Positions 1-7,687 of a stretch of DNA of 12,947 nucleotides are shown here, one piece after another (positions within the stretch are counted from its first letter, which is position 1; each line of letters opens with the position of its first letter). This DNA comes from Cephalothrix spiralis (Eukaryota; Nemertea; Palaeonemertea; Archinemertea; Cephalotrichidae), in contig JAUCNG010198862.1 in NCBI GenBank assembly GCA_032353305.1, positions 1-12,947 on the forward strand, given 5' to 3'. A program made the translations under genes and the position numbers. Under the pieces are notes generated by a model. It did no database searches. It was not told where the DNA came from and saw only the letters and a list, made by a program, of their open reading frames with translations.

Positions 1-229
1 AAACAAGGGAGAGGGGACCTCGGACACATAGACAATCCTTATGCTATTTATGTACCTCGGCTTGTTCCCAATTAATAAATAGTATTCAGTAGCTTTATAT
101 ACCAGTCAATTCTTAGAATCAAATCTCTAAGGTGCCTTGAAATGCTTTAGAATCACCCAGAGCCAACCCCAGAGCCACCTATTTTAAGATATTTCAATAT
201 ATTTAGCAGATATATCAACAAGAATGGTG

Positions 230-265
<36 letters not shown>

Positions 266-512
266 AATTGGTTATGATATAGAGACCCTTGTATAAGGAA
301 TATCTCCTGATTAATGAAATTGACTTCAGAACATCTCGATAACCTCGTTATGATAATGCACTTCATCCTTGTGAAGAGAAGCTATAACAAGTGCTGAGGG
401 CATCGAAATGACTTCAGAATTGTACATTTTATAAACTTCATTTTAGTCTGTCGTTTATCCAAATAAATGAATTTGTAGATTTGTTGACGAGATATCGAAA
501 TAGCGACACTTA
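1..512. other. Non-coding AT-rich stretch
   Basis: I see no supported gene here. The only structure is the (TC)n tract at 235-263 and a short direct repeat of 'cccagagcca' near 157-177. The minus-strand ORFs across this stretch are short, low in complexity and partly made of the microsatellite (an R-E run), so I do not call them. Confidence 0.6.
235..263. repeat. (TC)n microsatellite
   Basis: An uninterrupted run of TC dinucleotides of about 29 bases, flanked by AT-rich unique sequence. On the minus strand it encodes an R-E repeat that inflates a spurious ORF. Confidence 0.97.
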
Positions 513-572
513 GTTTATGGTAGTACGGATATTCAAGAGTCTCTTTATGGTAGTACGGATATTCAAGAAGTC
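513..572. repeat. 30-bp tandem duplication
   Basis: The block 'tttatggtagtacggatatt' followed by 'caaga' occurs at about 514 and again at 544, a period of 30 bases, almost perfectly. Because 30 is a multiple of three, a minus-strand ORF (382-627) carries it as a ten-residue repeat (LEYPYYHK twice). I see no other support for that ORF being a gene. Confidence 0.9.
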
Positions 573-659
573 GCATTTGTGTGATTGAACATCCATATAA
601 TGGTAGAAAAGACTCATCAAGTGCCATTTGAATTTGAACAATTCTTAGTTAGACTGTAA

Positions 660-1140
660 AATATGAAAGGATCTATTTCGTACTAATATATGGACGTTCA
701 ATCACATTATTTACATCATTGGTGAGTCCCATTTTGTGAAAAAACAGAGGCGACATAATAATATTAAAAAGTCGGTAGTAATTTTTAGACCAATTTAACA
801 ATGAATAATTTATTACATTATAAAATTTGCAATAATAATAAATACTATACAAATCACATATTTACTTAAAAGATTACATATTTACTTAAAAGATTTCCGA
901 GATGAGGACATTTTCAAAATGGATTACATTATTGGTTAGTAAATGCCGTCATCTTTACATTTTGGAACCTTGTACATGTAGATTAAACACAAAACATCAC
1001 AAGAAAATTAATTTTTTAAGGTCGATCAAATCACTATATCGAACACAATTCAAAAGCTGTCAATTTTCTATGTATTTACTACAACCTTAAGTAACATAAA
1101 ATCCGCCATTACAAAAATGTCCAAACAAATCACCCAAAGT
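660..1140. other. Non-coding AT-rich stretch
   Basis: No gene is supported. The 62-codon plus-strand ORF at 902-1090 lacks any recognisable motif and sits in ordinary AT-rich sequence. The only structure noted is the 20-bp tandem duplication at 856-895. Confidence 0.55.
856..895. repeat. 20-bp perfect tandem duplication
   Basis: Two perfect adjacent copies of a 20-base unit (acatatttac + ttaaaagatt), at 856-875 and 876-895. This is probably replication slippage; no function is suggested. Confidence 0.95.
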
Positions 1141-1208
1141 AAAACACTCCCTTATATTAGAAGTAGACAAAGACATGTATCTAGCACTATGCAAAAAATG
1201 GATTAGGC

Positions 1209-1645
1209 CTTTTTTAATTACTTGGTTTACGGACACCGCCGGCCGGTGGAGTCTCCGCAAAATGAAAATAATAATTTTTTTTACCGCCGCCAACGTACAT
1301 TTTCAGAAACAAATAATATTTTTTTTACCGCTGACGGAATGAAGGAAGAAAACATCTGGAAATAATAATATTTTTTTCACCGCCGGCGACGGACATTTTT
1401 AGACGTCGAATGAAGAAAATTTTAGACGTCGAATGAAGAAAATTTTTAGACGTCGAATGAAGAAAAACACGTCTGAAAAATGGAAATAATAAAGAATTTT
1501 TTTTCTTCTATTTACCACAGACGGAATTTTCAGAATTCCGACGTCGAATGAAAAATGGAAATAATATTTTTTTTTACCGCCGCCGCCGCCGGGATTTTTT
1601 TTTGAGAAGTTTGTTCCTTAAACCTAAACCAAGTAATTAAAAAAG
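1209..1645. mobile_element. MITE-like element with 21-bp terminal inverted repeats
   Basis: The 21 bases at 1209-1229 (core AATTACTTGGTTTA preceded by a T run) are the exact reverse complement of 1625-1645. Between them lie about 395 bp without coding capacity, made of repeated T-run, ACCGCCG and GACGTCG modules. The size, the inverted ends and the lack of an ORF fit a non-autonomous DNA transposon. A further 'actccctt' lies outside the left repeat (near 1147), and its complement 'aagggagt' lies just outside the right one (1647-1654). The true ends may therefore be further out, with about 55 bp inserted or diverged on the left. I could not find a convincing target-site duplication. Superfamily unknown. 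Confidence 0.75.
1401..1550. repeat. GACGTCGAATGAAGAAAA repeat units inside the MITE
   Basis: The unit 'agacgtcgaatgaagaaaa' begins at 1401, 1424 and 1448 (spacing 23 and 24). A fourth, shorter copy (gacgtcgaatgaa) lies at about 1540. The core GACGTC is a palindrome. Together with the five scattered 'aaataat...T-run' modules at about 1265, 1310, 1360, 1482 and 1556, the interior of the element is built from about 50-bp diverged repeats. Confidence 0.85.
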
Positions 1646-1691
1646 AAGGGAGTATTTAATGGATAATTCGGGTTAAAGAATTAAACAAAAA

Positions 1692-1749
1692 TTTAAATAA
1701 TAAATAAAAAAATTTGACAATTTAAATAATAAATAAAACATTTTGACAA
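1692..1749. repeat. 29-bp tandem duplication
   Basis: The unit starting 'tttaaataataaataaaa' and ending 'tttgacaa' occurs at 1692-1720 and 1721-1749 with two mismatches. It lies just outside the MITE and is AT-rich. Confidence 0.9.
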
Positions 1750-2047
1750 AAGAAAATTGATCATATTTAAAAACCATGGACATGCATGCAATACAAATGA
1801 TGTTAATAGGAACAAGAGGGCATAGAATAATAATCAGAAAATGAAAAGATTTAAACCATTTCGATTAACCAGAGGTTCTGCTATTTTTTGGCTTTTATTT
1901 CGGAAATAGAAATCAACAATTATTTTTTCTTTATGTAAATGACTTTGACTTTGGTCTCATAGTCATTCTTATTATAGGATTTCAAGAGAGAGAGAAAAAA
2001 TCAAATCATAATTTTAAATCCTTCCAGTGAGAATTTTTTTTAAAGAA
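1750..2047. other. Non-coding upstream region of the 2048 gene
   Basis: I see no gene here. A short GA run (1984-1995) and a pyrimidine-rich stretch ending 'ccttccag' (about 2021-2028) precede the ATG at 2048. The latter could be a splice acceptor, so the start of the 2048 gene may lie in a second exon. This is inference only. Confidence 0.4.
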
Positions 2048-2656
2048 ATGGCGCAGAATTATGAGGATGATTTCAACCTGTTTGCAGAAGATGACGCGTT
2101 GTTTGGGGTAGAGGGACAGATTCAGGCCGCCCAAGGCGTAGGCGTTAACAGATTGGAGAGAGATGCAGAGGTGGACTTACTGATGAACTTTGACCTAGGC
2201 GTGCAAAACCAATTAAAGAATTTCTGGCGGAAATAGGCGATGTCCTGGATCTACAGATGGAAGTTAAAAGAATACTACACTCTCTTTCCGGATCATTAAC
2301 AAAAGAAAGAGCCCTGCCATGCATTTCTTCTCAAATTAGATTGCGGACCATGCCAGGACCATGGCGTAAGAATGAGAGATAAGTGTAATGATCTAACGAG
2401 GCAATCAGCCCTGATGCTTACTAGGGAGACAAGGACCATTTACCAGGAAACGGATGCAAGTTTAAGGGAGGAGGCCAACAGAATGAAAAGGTCTCACCTG
2501 GAGCTCCTAGAAAATAGAAATGACGAGAGAAAGGACTACATAAAAGCTCTTACCAAACTGCAAGCGGCAACAGTCCTGAAACTGAGGGCGCCCCCGTCCC
2601 TATCGCCGGAACGAAGAAGCAGTGCAGGGTGGTACGGATGGAACCGTGAAAATTGA
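2048..2656 (+). pseudogene. Unrecognised broken protein gene, acidic N-terminus and CxxC cysteines
   Basis: I do not recognise this family. Three plus-strand frames follow one another without overlap conflict, as expected of one gene of about 200 codons with two frameshifts. The first runs from the ATG at 2048 (good context, aagaaATGG) to a stop at 2234. The second covers about 2210-2305. The third runs from about 2300 to the stop at 2654. The N-terminus is acidic (EDDFNLFAEDDALFG). The middle part is helical. The third segment opens with a cysteine cluster (CHAF..., then DCGPCQDHG and DKC), followed by a highly charged helix-forming stretch (REEANRMKRS, ENRNDERKD) that looks like a coiled coil. 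The tail is basic and proline/serine-rich (APPSLSPERRSS). It could be a transposon accessory protein, an old viral gene or a host gene copy. The frameshifts could also be short introns. It is richer in G and C than its flanks, which supports real coding ancestry. Confidence 0.55.
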
Positions 2657-2981
2657 GGAAGTTATGAGAAATAAAATTTATGTAAAAATATAAAAATAAA
2701 ATTCTCACTCTAAAGGGCTAAATTGCTATAAATCAAGGTGTTATTTCAAGTTTAAATGGACTATACCCGCTTATTTTATCAGGCAACTCCTCTGGTGGTT
2801 TTGGCTGGAAAGAGGTGTTCTTGATAAATGAGAAAACAAATCTATGCAAGCCGGATCTTGGTTTTAATTGAATTATGACTTTTGAGACCGAAAGAGGACT
2901 GTGAGTGCATGTATACTAATGGTTTTGATTTTAACCTTTTTTTTTCTCAACCAGAATATTTTTTGTTTACCAGGTTCAAAA
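2657..2981. other. Spacer with possible splice signals
   Basis: No gene is recognised. 'aataaaatt' (2693-2702) just after the 2656 stop could act as a polyadenylation-type signal. Further on, 'ggactgtgagtgcat' (about 2896) resembles a splice donor. Two acceptor-like sites (ctcaaccag, and tttgtttaccag ending at 2973) precede the ATG at 2982, so a short upstream intron is possible. Confidence 0.4.
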
Positions 2982-3635
2982 ATGAGTGATCTATTTAATG
3001 ATTTGAGAAATGCAACTCCGGAAGTGAGGAGAATTGTTTCTAGAATAGTTAGTAATCCACGATTATCTACAGTTAGGCCGATACAACCAGTAAGTAACAA
3101 TTTTTCTTCTCGAAAAGTATATACATTGTACAAGTATAACTGATTCACCAATATAGGCTTTAGATTTAAAGACAGTTGTGAATATTCCAATAATTTTTTT
3201 GGGGGGAGGTTAAAGACTTGAATTGACCAAGAGCTGCCAATCGCTTTTTATGTTACCCAAGAATTGTCTGTTTTACTAATTTTGTGACGTCAATGCGATA
3301 TTTCATAAGATTACAGGGTGTTTTCTCTATAACGCCTAATCGCTGAATATTTGTCAGTAATTTTATTTGACAGTTTGAGACATTTTAATGTTATGATTGG
3401 TTTATTGCAATTCCAACTGATTCATTAGACTCATATCATTTGTGTATAAAAGGTTTGACTATTGATTAATATTGATAATTAAATAATAAGTAATAAGCAA
3501 TTATCTCATATTCCAGACTCCAGCTGCCACTGCAACTAGTGCAATGTCGATAGCATTCACCCCTACTGGTGGGAAGGGGTCTACTAAGAAGAAAAAAATC
3601 ATCATTTATTCCTGCATCAAAGAAGGCAAAAAAAG
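2982..3635 (+). CDS. Unrecognised two-exon gene fragment with basic tail
   Basis: Exon 1 (2982-3089) starts with ATG and encodes 36 residues, beginning MSDLFNDLRNATPEVRR. It ends in frame exactly at a strong donor (CCA|GTAAGT). A 427-bp intron (3090-3516) ends in a good acceptor (catattccag). Exon 2 resumes in the same phase with an Ala/Thr-rich stretch and TPTGGKGSTKKKK, and could end at a second donor (aaaag|gtattt) at 3635. A run of seven A at 3592-3598 matters. As written, the frame gives an unremarkable IIIYSC. One base fewer would give a serine/lysine-rich basic stretch (SSFIPASKKAKKR) typical of a nuclear localisation signal, so I suspect a one-base slip. I do not recognise the family. 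It lies 326 bp after the broken 2048 gene and on the same strand, so the two may belong to one element. Confidence 0.5.
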
Positions 3636-4330
3636 GTATTTATATACCGTATACACAATTGGGTGGAATTATTGCCGGAGGGAGCAATTTCGACGGCCCC
3701 CCCAAAAAAATCTCCGAAAATATGCTTTAAATAGGCAAACTATACATTTTAACCTTGAATTTACTATTTCATCATTGTTTCTACAAATATTTATATATGA
3801 AACTTGAGAAGAAGCGCGGAAAATGCCTGGCCGATCGCGTAGTCACACAAACTGCTATATCAGGGTTTTAAGCCTGTTCTGTCTCTGCATATATTCCAAG
3901 GAGATGTCCCTGTATACTTAACGAAAACGAACATGCCCGCGTTCAGGTCGGCCATGATATGATGTAGTAGGGGAATTTCAAGAGCTGACATATCATTTTC
4001 GGTCCAGCTTTCATGCATAGGGTTTCAGAGTAAAACATTTTGTCTTAAATAAATGAGCCGCTGTTTGGACCATTGTTGAATTGATTAATACGGAAGAATG
4101 GGCAAGCGTAGGATAAGAAATGACTCAAACTTTAGGTTTAAAATAAGGAAAAGGCGAGAAAAATGTTTTTAACCAATAAAAGTAGAATAAGCGCATACGT
4201 AATAAGACAAGCCTCGGGGGGTTTGGTGGCACGCACGGGAGAGGCTGGCTAGCCCAGTCACATAAAACTTATCATTATTATTATTCTGATAATATTCCAG
4301 TGTCGTATAGTGAAAATTTTAGGCAACACA
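3636..4330. other. Mostly non-coding, with a few ambiguous micro-ORFs
   Basis: No gene is firmly supported. The GC-richer block about 3820-3965 is open on both strands. The plus strand encodes an uninterrupted piece with LHIFQGDVPVYLTKTN (about 3845-3960), and the minus strand has a 31-codon ORF from 3955 to 3860 (MADLNAGMFVFVKYTGTS). At most one can be real. At 4098-4172 a 24-codon plus-strand ORF is very basic (MGKRRIRND...RKRREK) but has no other support. The rest is AT-rich unique sequence. Confidence 0.4.
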
Positions 4331-4510
4331 TCCCCCGGTTACTCACGTAAACCGAGGCAAATCTACTTTTGAATATCCCTCGGTATCACATAGTTACCGT
4401 GGTGAACATATTATGCAACGTCCCCCGTTTATTGACAGAATCCGAGGCGAACCTCACCATGAATATTCCTCGGTATCACAAAGCTACCGTGGTGAACATA
4501 TTATGCAACA
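4331..4510 (+). repeat. 90-bp direct tandem duplication at the head of gag
   Basis: Copy 1 is 4331-4420 and copy 2 is 4421-4510. Both end with 'ggtgaacatattatgcaac' and contain 'cctcggtatcaca'. The period is exactly 90 bases, so the reading frame is kept and the protein has a 30-residue repeat beginning NIPRYH and including TVVNILCN. The second half of each unit is nearly identical; the first half is diverged. A weaker partial third copy may end at about 4326 (ttttaggcaac). Confidence 0.9.
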
Positions 4511-4942
4511 TCGAGTTTACGGATGTCGCAGATAATTTTAGGCTGACAGACAGAAATAGGCGTTCCCAATTGATACAATGTTTAAAAGGAAAAGCGTGTC
4601 CTTCACCGAAGTGATTATATGGCGCGAGTTAACAGATCGTTACAAAAGACGCGACGATTTCAAAACACTTCAGGACCAACTGAAGGGAAAAAAACAAAAG
4701 TCCGAGTCCTTTAAGGAATTAGGACAGAGTATCCTTAACATAGTTAGGCGAATGGATGCATCTGCATCAGCTTCTGAGTTAAGCAAGAGGCAATGGCTCT
4801 TTCATATCTGACATATCTCCTGGATGCCATTCAGGACGACTATGTCAAAACATGGACCAAAAACAGGGGACCGAAGTCGCTGCGCGACGCAAAAGACATT
4901 GCTAATGAGAAGAAAGTAAGGACGTTAATAAGCCTCTCGTAG
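4331..4942 (+). pseudogene. Ty3/gypsy-like retrotransposon gag remnant
   Basis: Gag packages element RNA in cytoplasmic particles. Three successive frames make one gag-like region. The first (to about 4600) carries EFTDVADNFRLTD and QLIQCLKGKA. The second (about 4600-4790) has ELTDRYKRRDDFKTLQDQL and ESFKELGQSI. The third (about 4789-4942) has LSYLTYLLDAIQDDYVK, then SLRDAKDIANE, and stops at 4940. The order matches Ty3-like gag: membrane-distal helix, W..L..R, L..+L....Q....S..EL...I, then a second helical block. Frameshifts lie near 4600 and near 4790. There is no zinc knuckle, protease, reverse transcriptase or integrase downstream, and I found no LTR or primer-binding site, so only a gag piece remains. 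The assignment rests on recalled family patterns and is fairly secure. Confidence 0.75.
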
Positions 4943-5240
4943 TCATAAATAGTAAAACATCGACATTTATTAGAATAGATCTTATACAAATCCAGCATGT
5001 TCCAAAACCGGAAGTAAACCCATGAGGCAGACTCCGGACTAACTATAATTATGATGATGAAGGCACATTTATGCAATAATATAGAAGTTTTTCTCAAGGC
5101 CCACCAATCTTTTAGAGTTCGCCCCGAACTCGGATATAAAATTAAGCAATAGATACGAAGTATAAAGTAAAGTTAATTTGACAATAATATAATAGCGCGG
5201 CCCTTCTCATTACATCATTAAGTAGTGTTGAAATGGCTGA
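4943..5240. other. Non-coding stretch after gag
   Basis: Nothing is recognised. The minus-strand ORF at 4840-5097 overlaps the end of the gag remnant on the opposite strand and has a low-complexity IIIII segment, so I treat it as a shadow. Confidence 0.5.
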
Positions 5241-5953
5241 AATGTTGGTTTCTCCAAAGTCGCCTATTTCCAAGTCATTGGCAATGTGCTTATGCATCTT
5301 AAACATCAGGTTGAATCCCTCTTGAACGTTATGAAGGATTGTAGGTAGGTGTCAAATATTTTAAAAGAGGAGATTGGTAAAATAAGGCGTTCAAAGACAC
5401 GAGATACAAATGTGATCAAAACAGGAGATGTAAAATGACTGAAATAGGCAGTGAAAGAGCTCACCCCGCCTGTGTAGATTGGTCCAAGGGCAATTGATTA
5501 CAAAGAAGATTAGGAAAAGAAGCCTTTGGACTACAGGAACTGAAAGATGACCCTCCAGAGCGAAATCATTCTCTTACACCTTAGTACAAACGACATTTCA
5601 GAACTACTAGAAAAAAATTGATGAAGGTGCTAGATCATTGTGTTCAGATTGGGACTACAGCGGATAAGGAATATATAACAACAATATTTAAGTTAAAGAA
5701 CGAAGATGGGGAATTCCAAGAGTGGGCTTTACTTATCAAAAAAGATAACGTTATCTGTGAAGATTTTGTTAAATTAAGACAATAGATATATGAATCGCAT
5801 GTTAAACAATCCGCATATATAAAAGGTTCTAAGGAAATAAAGGATTATGATCTGAGGATCCAAATAAAGTTACCGTCAACAAGAGTACAAATCAATGCTG
5901 AAAATCAAGAGCAGTGGCTCCCTGTTCGTCATATGATTATGACAATTTGTTGA
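5241..5953 (+). pseudogene. Heavily decayed unrecognised coding remnant
   Basis: I do not recognise the family. The clearest part is 5621-5953: an ATG frame of 54 codons (MKVLDHCVQIGTTADKEY...) that hits one TAG at 5783 and then stays open for another 56 codons with similar composition (EIKDYDLRIQIKLPSTR, then ENQEQWLPVRHM) to a stop at about 5951. Upstream, frames with protein-like composition can be followed: about 5241-5345 (LMHLKHQVESLLNVMKD), about 5351-5440 (ILKEEIGKIRRSKTRD), and about 5456-5610 with several stops (KELTPPV, PRAIDYKED, STNDISELLEK). This looks like one old gene with many stops and frameshifts, helical at the start. It may be part of the retroelement upstream or a separate insertion. 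No catalytic motif is visible. Confidence 0.4.
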
Positions 5954-6262
5954 ACTGTCAGAAAAAATAATCAGAAAAGCTTTTAAAGATCAGCAGCGAA
6001 ACACTAAGATTTTGCATGCACCCCATGAATGCTTTTTCCTAGACGTTATGTCTAATTCTCTACATACTTACTAAAACTTCAAGTCTCATACGATACAGAA
6101 AAATATCTTTGCGTGCCCCATGCTTTTACTTGAAATAAAATTTGTTTTTAGCTGTTAATTTTTGTTATCTGAATTTAGCTAGCTATTTATTTTGTTAGAA
6201 CTGATTTGGTTATATCCGTTAGTTCGCATAAATATATCAAACTCCATATATTGTCTTTTTAA
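5954..6262. other. Non-coding AT-rich spacer
   Basis: No gene, repeat or structure is recognised between the decayed remnant and the Mutator-like pseudogene, apart from an A run at 6261-6274. Confidence 0.55.
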
Positions 6263-6903
6263 TTAAAAAAAAAAGTGGCGACTCGAATCGTTGATTTTGT
6301 CAGTCACCTTGTTTCTATGAAGGATAATATAAACGTCATTTTCTCGAGTATACTCCCCCGGTACGGTATCCCTGTAGCTGACGAAGTAAGGAAAATGGTT
6401 AACTGTGAAGCAGGTTTACTGTTTAAGAGGTTACCATCGAGTAGCGACACTGTTCCAGCTATGAAAAAGTCTATATACGCCTCCTTGATGCATTGTAGTG
6501 ATCTATCTCCAGCTCAGAGGCCCAGATACCCCTGATACTTGGTGTAAATTTAAATCTGATACTACGTATCTCCCTTAAGTAATATATATAATCCTTAAAC
6601 CGATCTACAAGGATTTGAGCGATGAAAAGTTGTTAAAGCTGTGCCTCCATGGGATGACTCAAAATCCTAATGAAGCCATAAACCAGATTATATGGGATAG
6701 ATGTCCCAAACATAATCTTTGTAAGCAGGACAACCCTAGAAAATGGTGTCTGCTCTGCAATTTCAAACTTCAACGATGGAAGTATTGCTATAATTGGCAT
6801 TCTAAAAGCTGCTGGACTTGTTCCCGGTACTAATGCACGTGCCAGTTGTGCCATGTTAGACTGTGTCAGAGTTAGAATTTCTGAACGCTGTTTTGAAATT
6901 CTG
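6263..6903 (+). pseudogene. Mutator-like transposase remnant (middle to C-terminal part)
   Basis: Mutator-like transposases cut and paste DNA in the nucleus. The first frame (6263-6535) ends with DTVPAMKKSIYASLMHCSD, which fits the conserved 'MKKAI.ASF.H..S' segment. After a frameshift near 6525 comes PDTWCKFKSD, matching the family's D-S-W-C-.-F. At 6594 the frame LKPIYKDLSDEKLLKLCLHG continues into MTQNPNEAINQIIWDRCPK, matching the recalled hallmark 'C..G.TQN.NES.N..IW...PK'. After another shift near 6720, the frame with NFNDGSIAIIGILKAAGLVPG runs to a stop at about 6902. There are at least two frameshifts and a disrupted spacer (about 6560-6593). The N-terminal catalytic part is missing. 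The first 40 or so residues (VIFSSILPRYGIP) look foreign to the family and may be a chimera. Confidence 0.75.
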
Positions 6904-7031
6904 TAAATGTTACCGCTGGTGACAATGAACCTGCTGTTAATAATAGGATGAAATAAGACCACAACAGTCTGGAAATGGCCGCCCGTTTATTAACATTAAC
7001 ATTCAACAAGTTGGCTCGATGAAAGAGTTAG
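6904..7031. other. Junction between two transposon remnants
   Basis: A short interval without recognised coding after the Mutator-like piece. The next open frame begins at 7032, directly after an in-frame stop. Confidence 0.4.
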
Positions 7032-7459
7032 GATTTACTTGGAAAGCAATATGGTAGCGTTCTTGGTGTTAGTGATAGGACACTGCGAAATCGACGTGAT
7101 GAAGGCATTTTTAAGGACTTTGATGTACAACCTAGCCGTATGTGCATGAGAACTTTTTTTCATTTTTATGATTTGTCTTATCTTTTATTTGCATTCGAAA
7201 AGTTTCATAATGTGATTTTGAAATATGCCAGCAAAAGGAACGCATTCCAGTACATATAATGATGGCTAGACAACGCCTTGCTGCTATTGATCATAACTAT
7301 AATGTAAATAGACCATATTCGATGACAAGCCAAGGTCGCCGAATAACTGATGACGGGCGCATTGCCACTCTGGAGGATATGTATTACTTGCTTTCACCAC
7401 ATTATGGGGACAAACCCCATGAGACTAATTTAAGGAATTACCCAGGTAAAACTACATAA
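7032..7459 (+). pseudogene. C-terminal fragment of an A-I-D-H-N family transposon protein
   Basis: The frame 7032-7259 includes a helix-turn-helix-like stretch (LGVSDRTLRNRRDEG) and ends with FEKFHNVILKYASKRNAFQY. A frameshift at about 7257 leads into 7259-7459, starting MMARQRLAAIDHNYNVNRPY. I recall the pattern 'LE.FHN..LKY.PKR..F.Y..M.AR..LA..DHN.NV.R' from transposon-encoded proteins widespread in invertebrates (possibly Kolobok-type; superfamily not certain). The match runs through the frameshift, so this is one broken reading frame. The stretch before FEKFHN (CMRTFFHFYDLSYLLF) does not fit the family, and its DNA is pyrimidine-rich and ends 'cgaaaag', so it may be the end of an intron. 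A related N-terminal-side piece lies at 12382-12573. Confidence 0.6.
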
Positions 7460-7687
7460 TTTCATAATTTTGATAAATGCGACACAACATATACGATTGT
7501 ATTTTAGGCGATTTGTAATTAGTGAAGAAATGTCTAAGTAAAAAAATGCATTCCTGCCTTCTGGTTCCCTAAACTCCACAATATATTAAACCTGCATTTA
7601 CCTGCATTTAACAAAATTTGAAAAATCTACTGAAGTTTTCTTGGGTGATTGTAAATGATGTTTGACACCCATTTTAATTTTGTGTTC
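7460..7687. other. Spacer with 10-bp tandem repeat
   Basis: No gene is recognised. 'cctgcattta' occurs twice in tandem at 7591-7600 and 7601-7610. The spacer separates the A-I-D-H-N fragment from the next broken ORF. Confidence 0.5.

Noticed and set aside
184-366. Minus-strand 60-codon ORF
   Set aside because: Its middle is the (TC)n microsatellite read as R-E repeats, and no motif is present.
1087-1293. Minus-strand 68-codon ORF
   Set aside because: It runs into the MITE end and its T-run, with no recognisable features.
1397-1460. CRISPR-like array of GACGTCG repeats
   Set aside because: Repeats are only 23-24 bp apart with no unique spacers, they lie inside a MITE, and the DNA is eukaryotic.
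2873-3190. Minus-strand 105-codon ORF
   Set aside because: It lies opposite the spliced exon at 2982-3089, whose start and splice signals are better supported.
5303-5320. Possible tRNA B-box (aggttgaatccct)
   Set aside because: It departs from GGTTCGAATCC, and no matching A-box or cloverleaf arms were found around it.
4943-6262. Reverse transcriptase or integrase following gag
   Set aside because: I looked for Y-x-D-D, the protease D-S/T-G and the H-H-C-C pattern in the plus-strand frames and saw none.
6633-6962. Minus-strand 109-codon ORF
   Set aside because: It is the antisense shadow of the Mutator-like remnant, whose plus-strand frames carry the family motifs.
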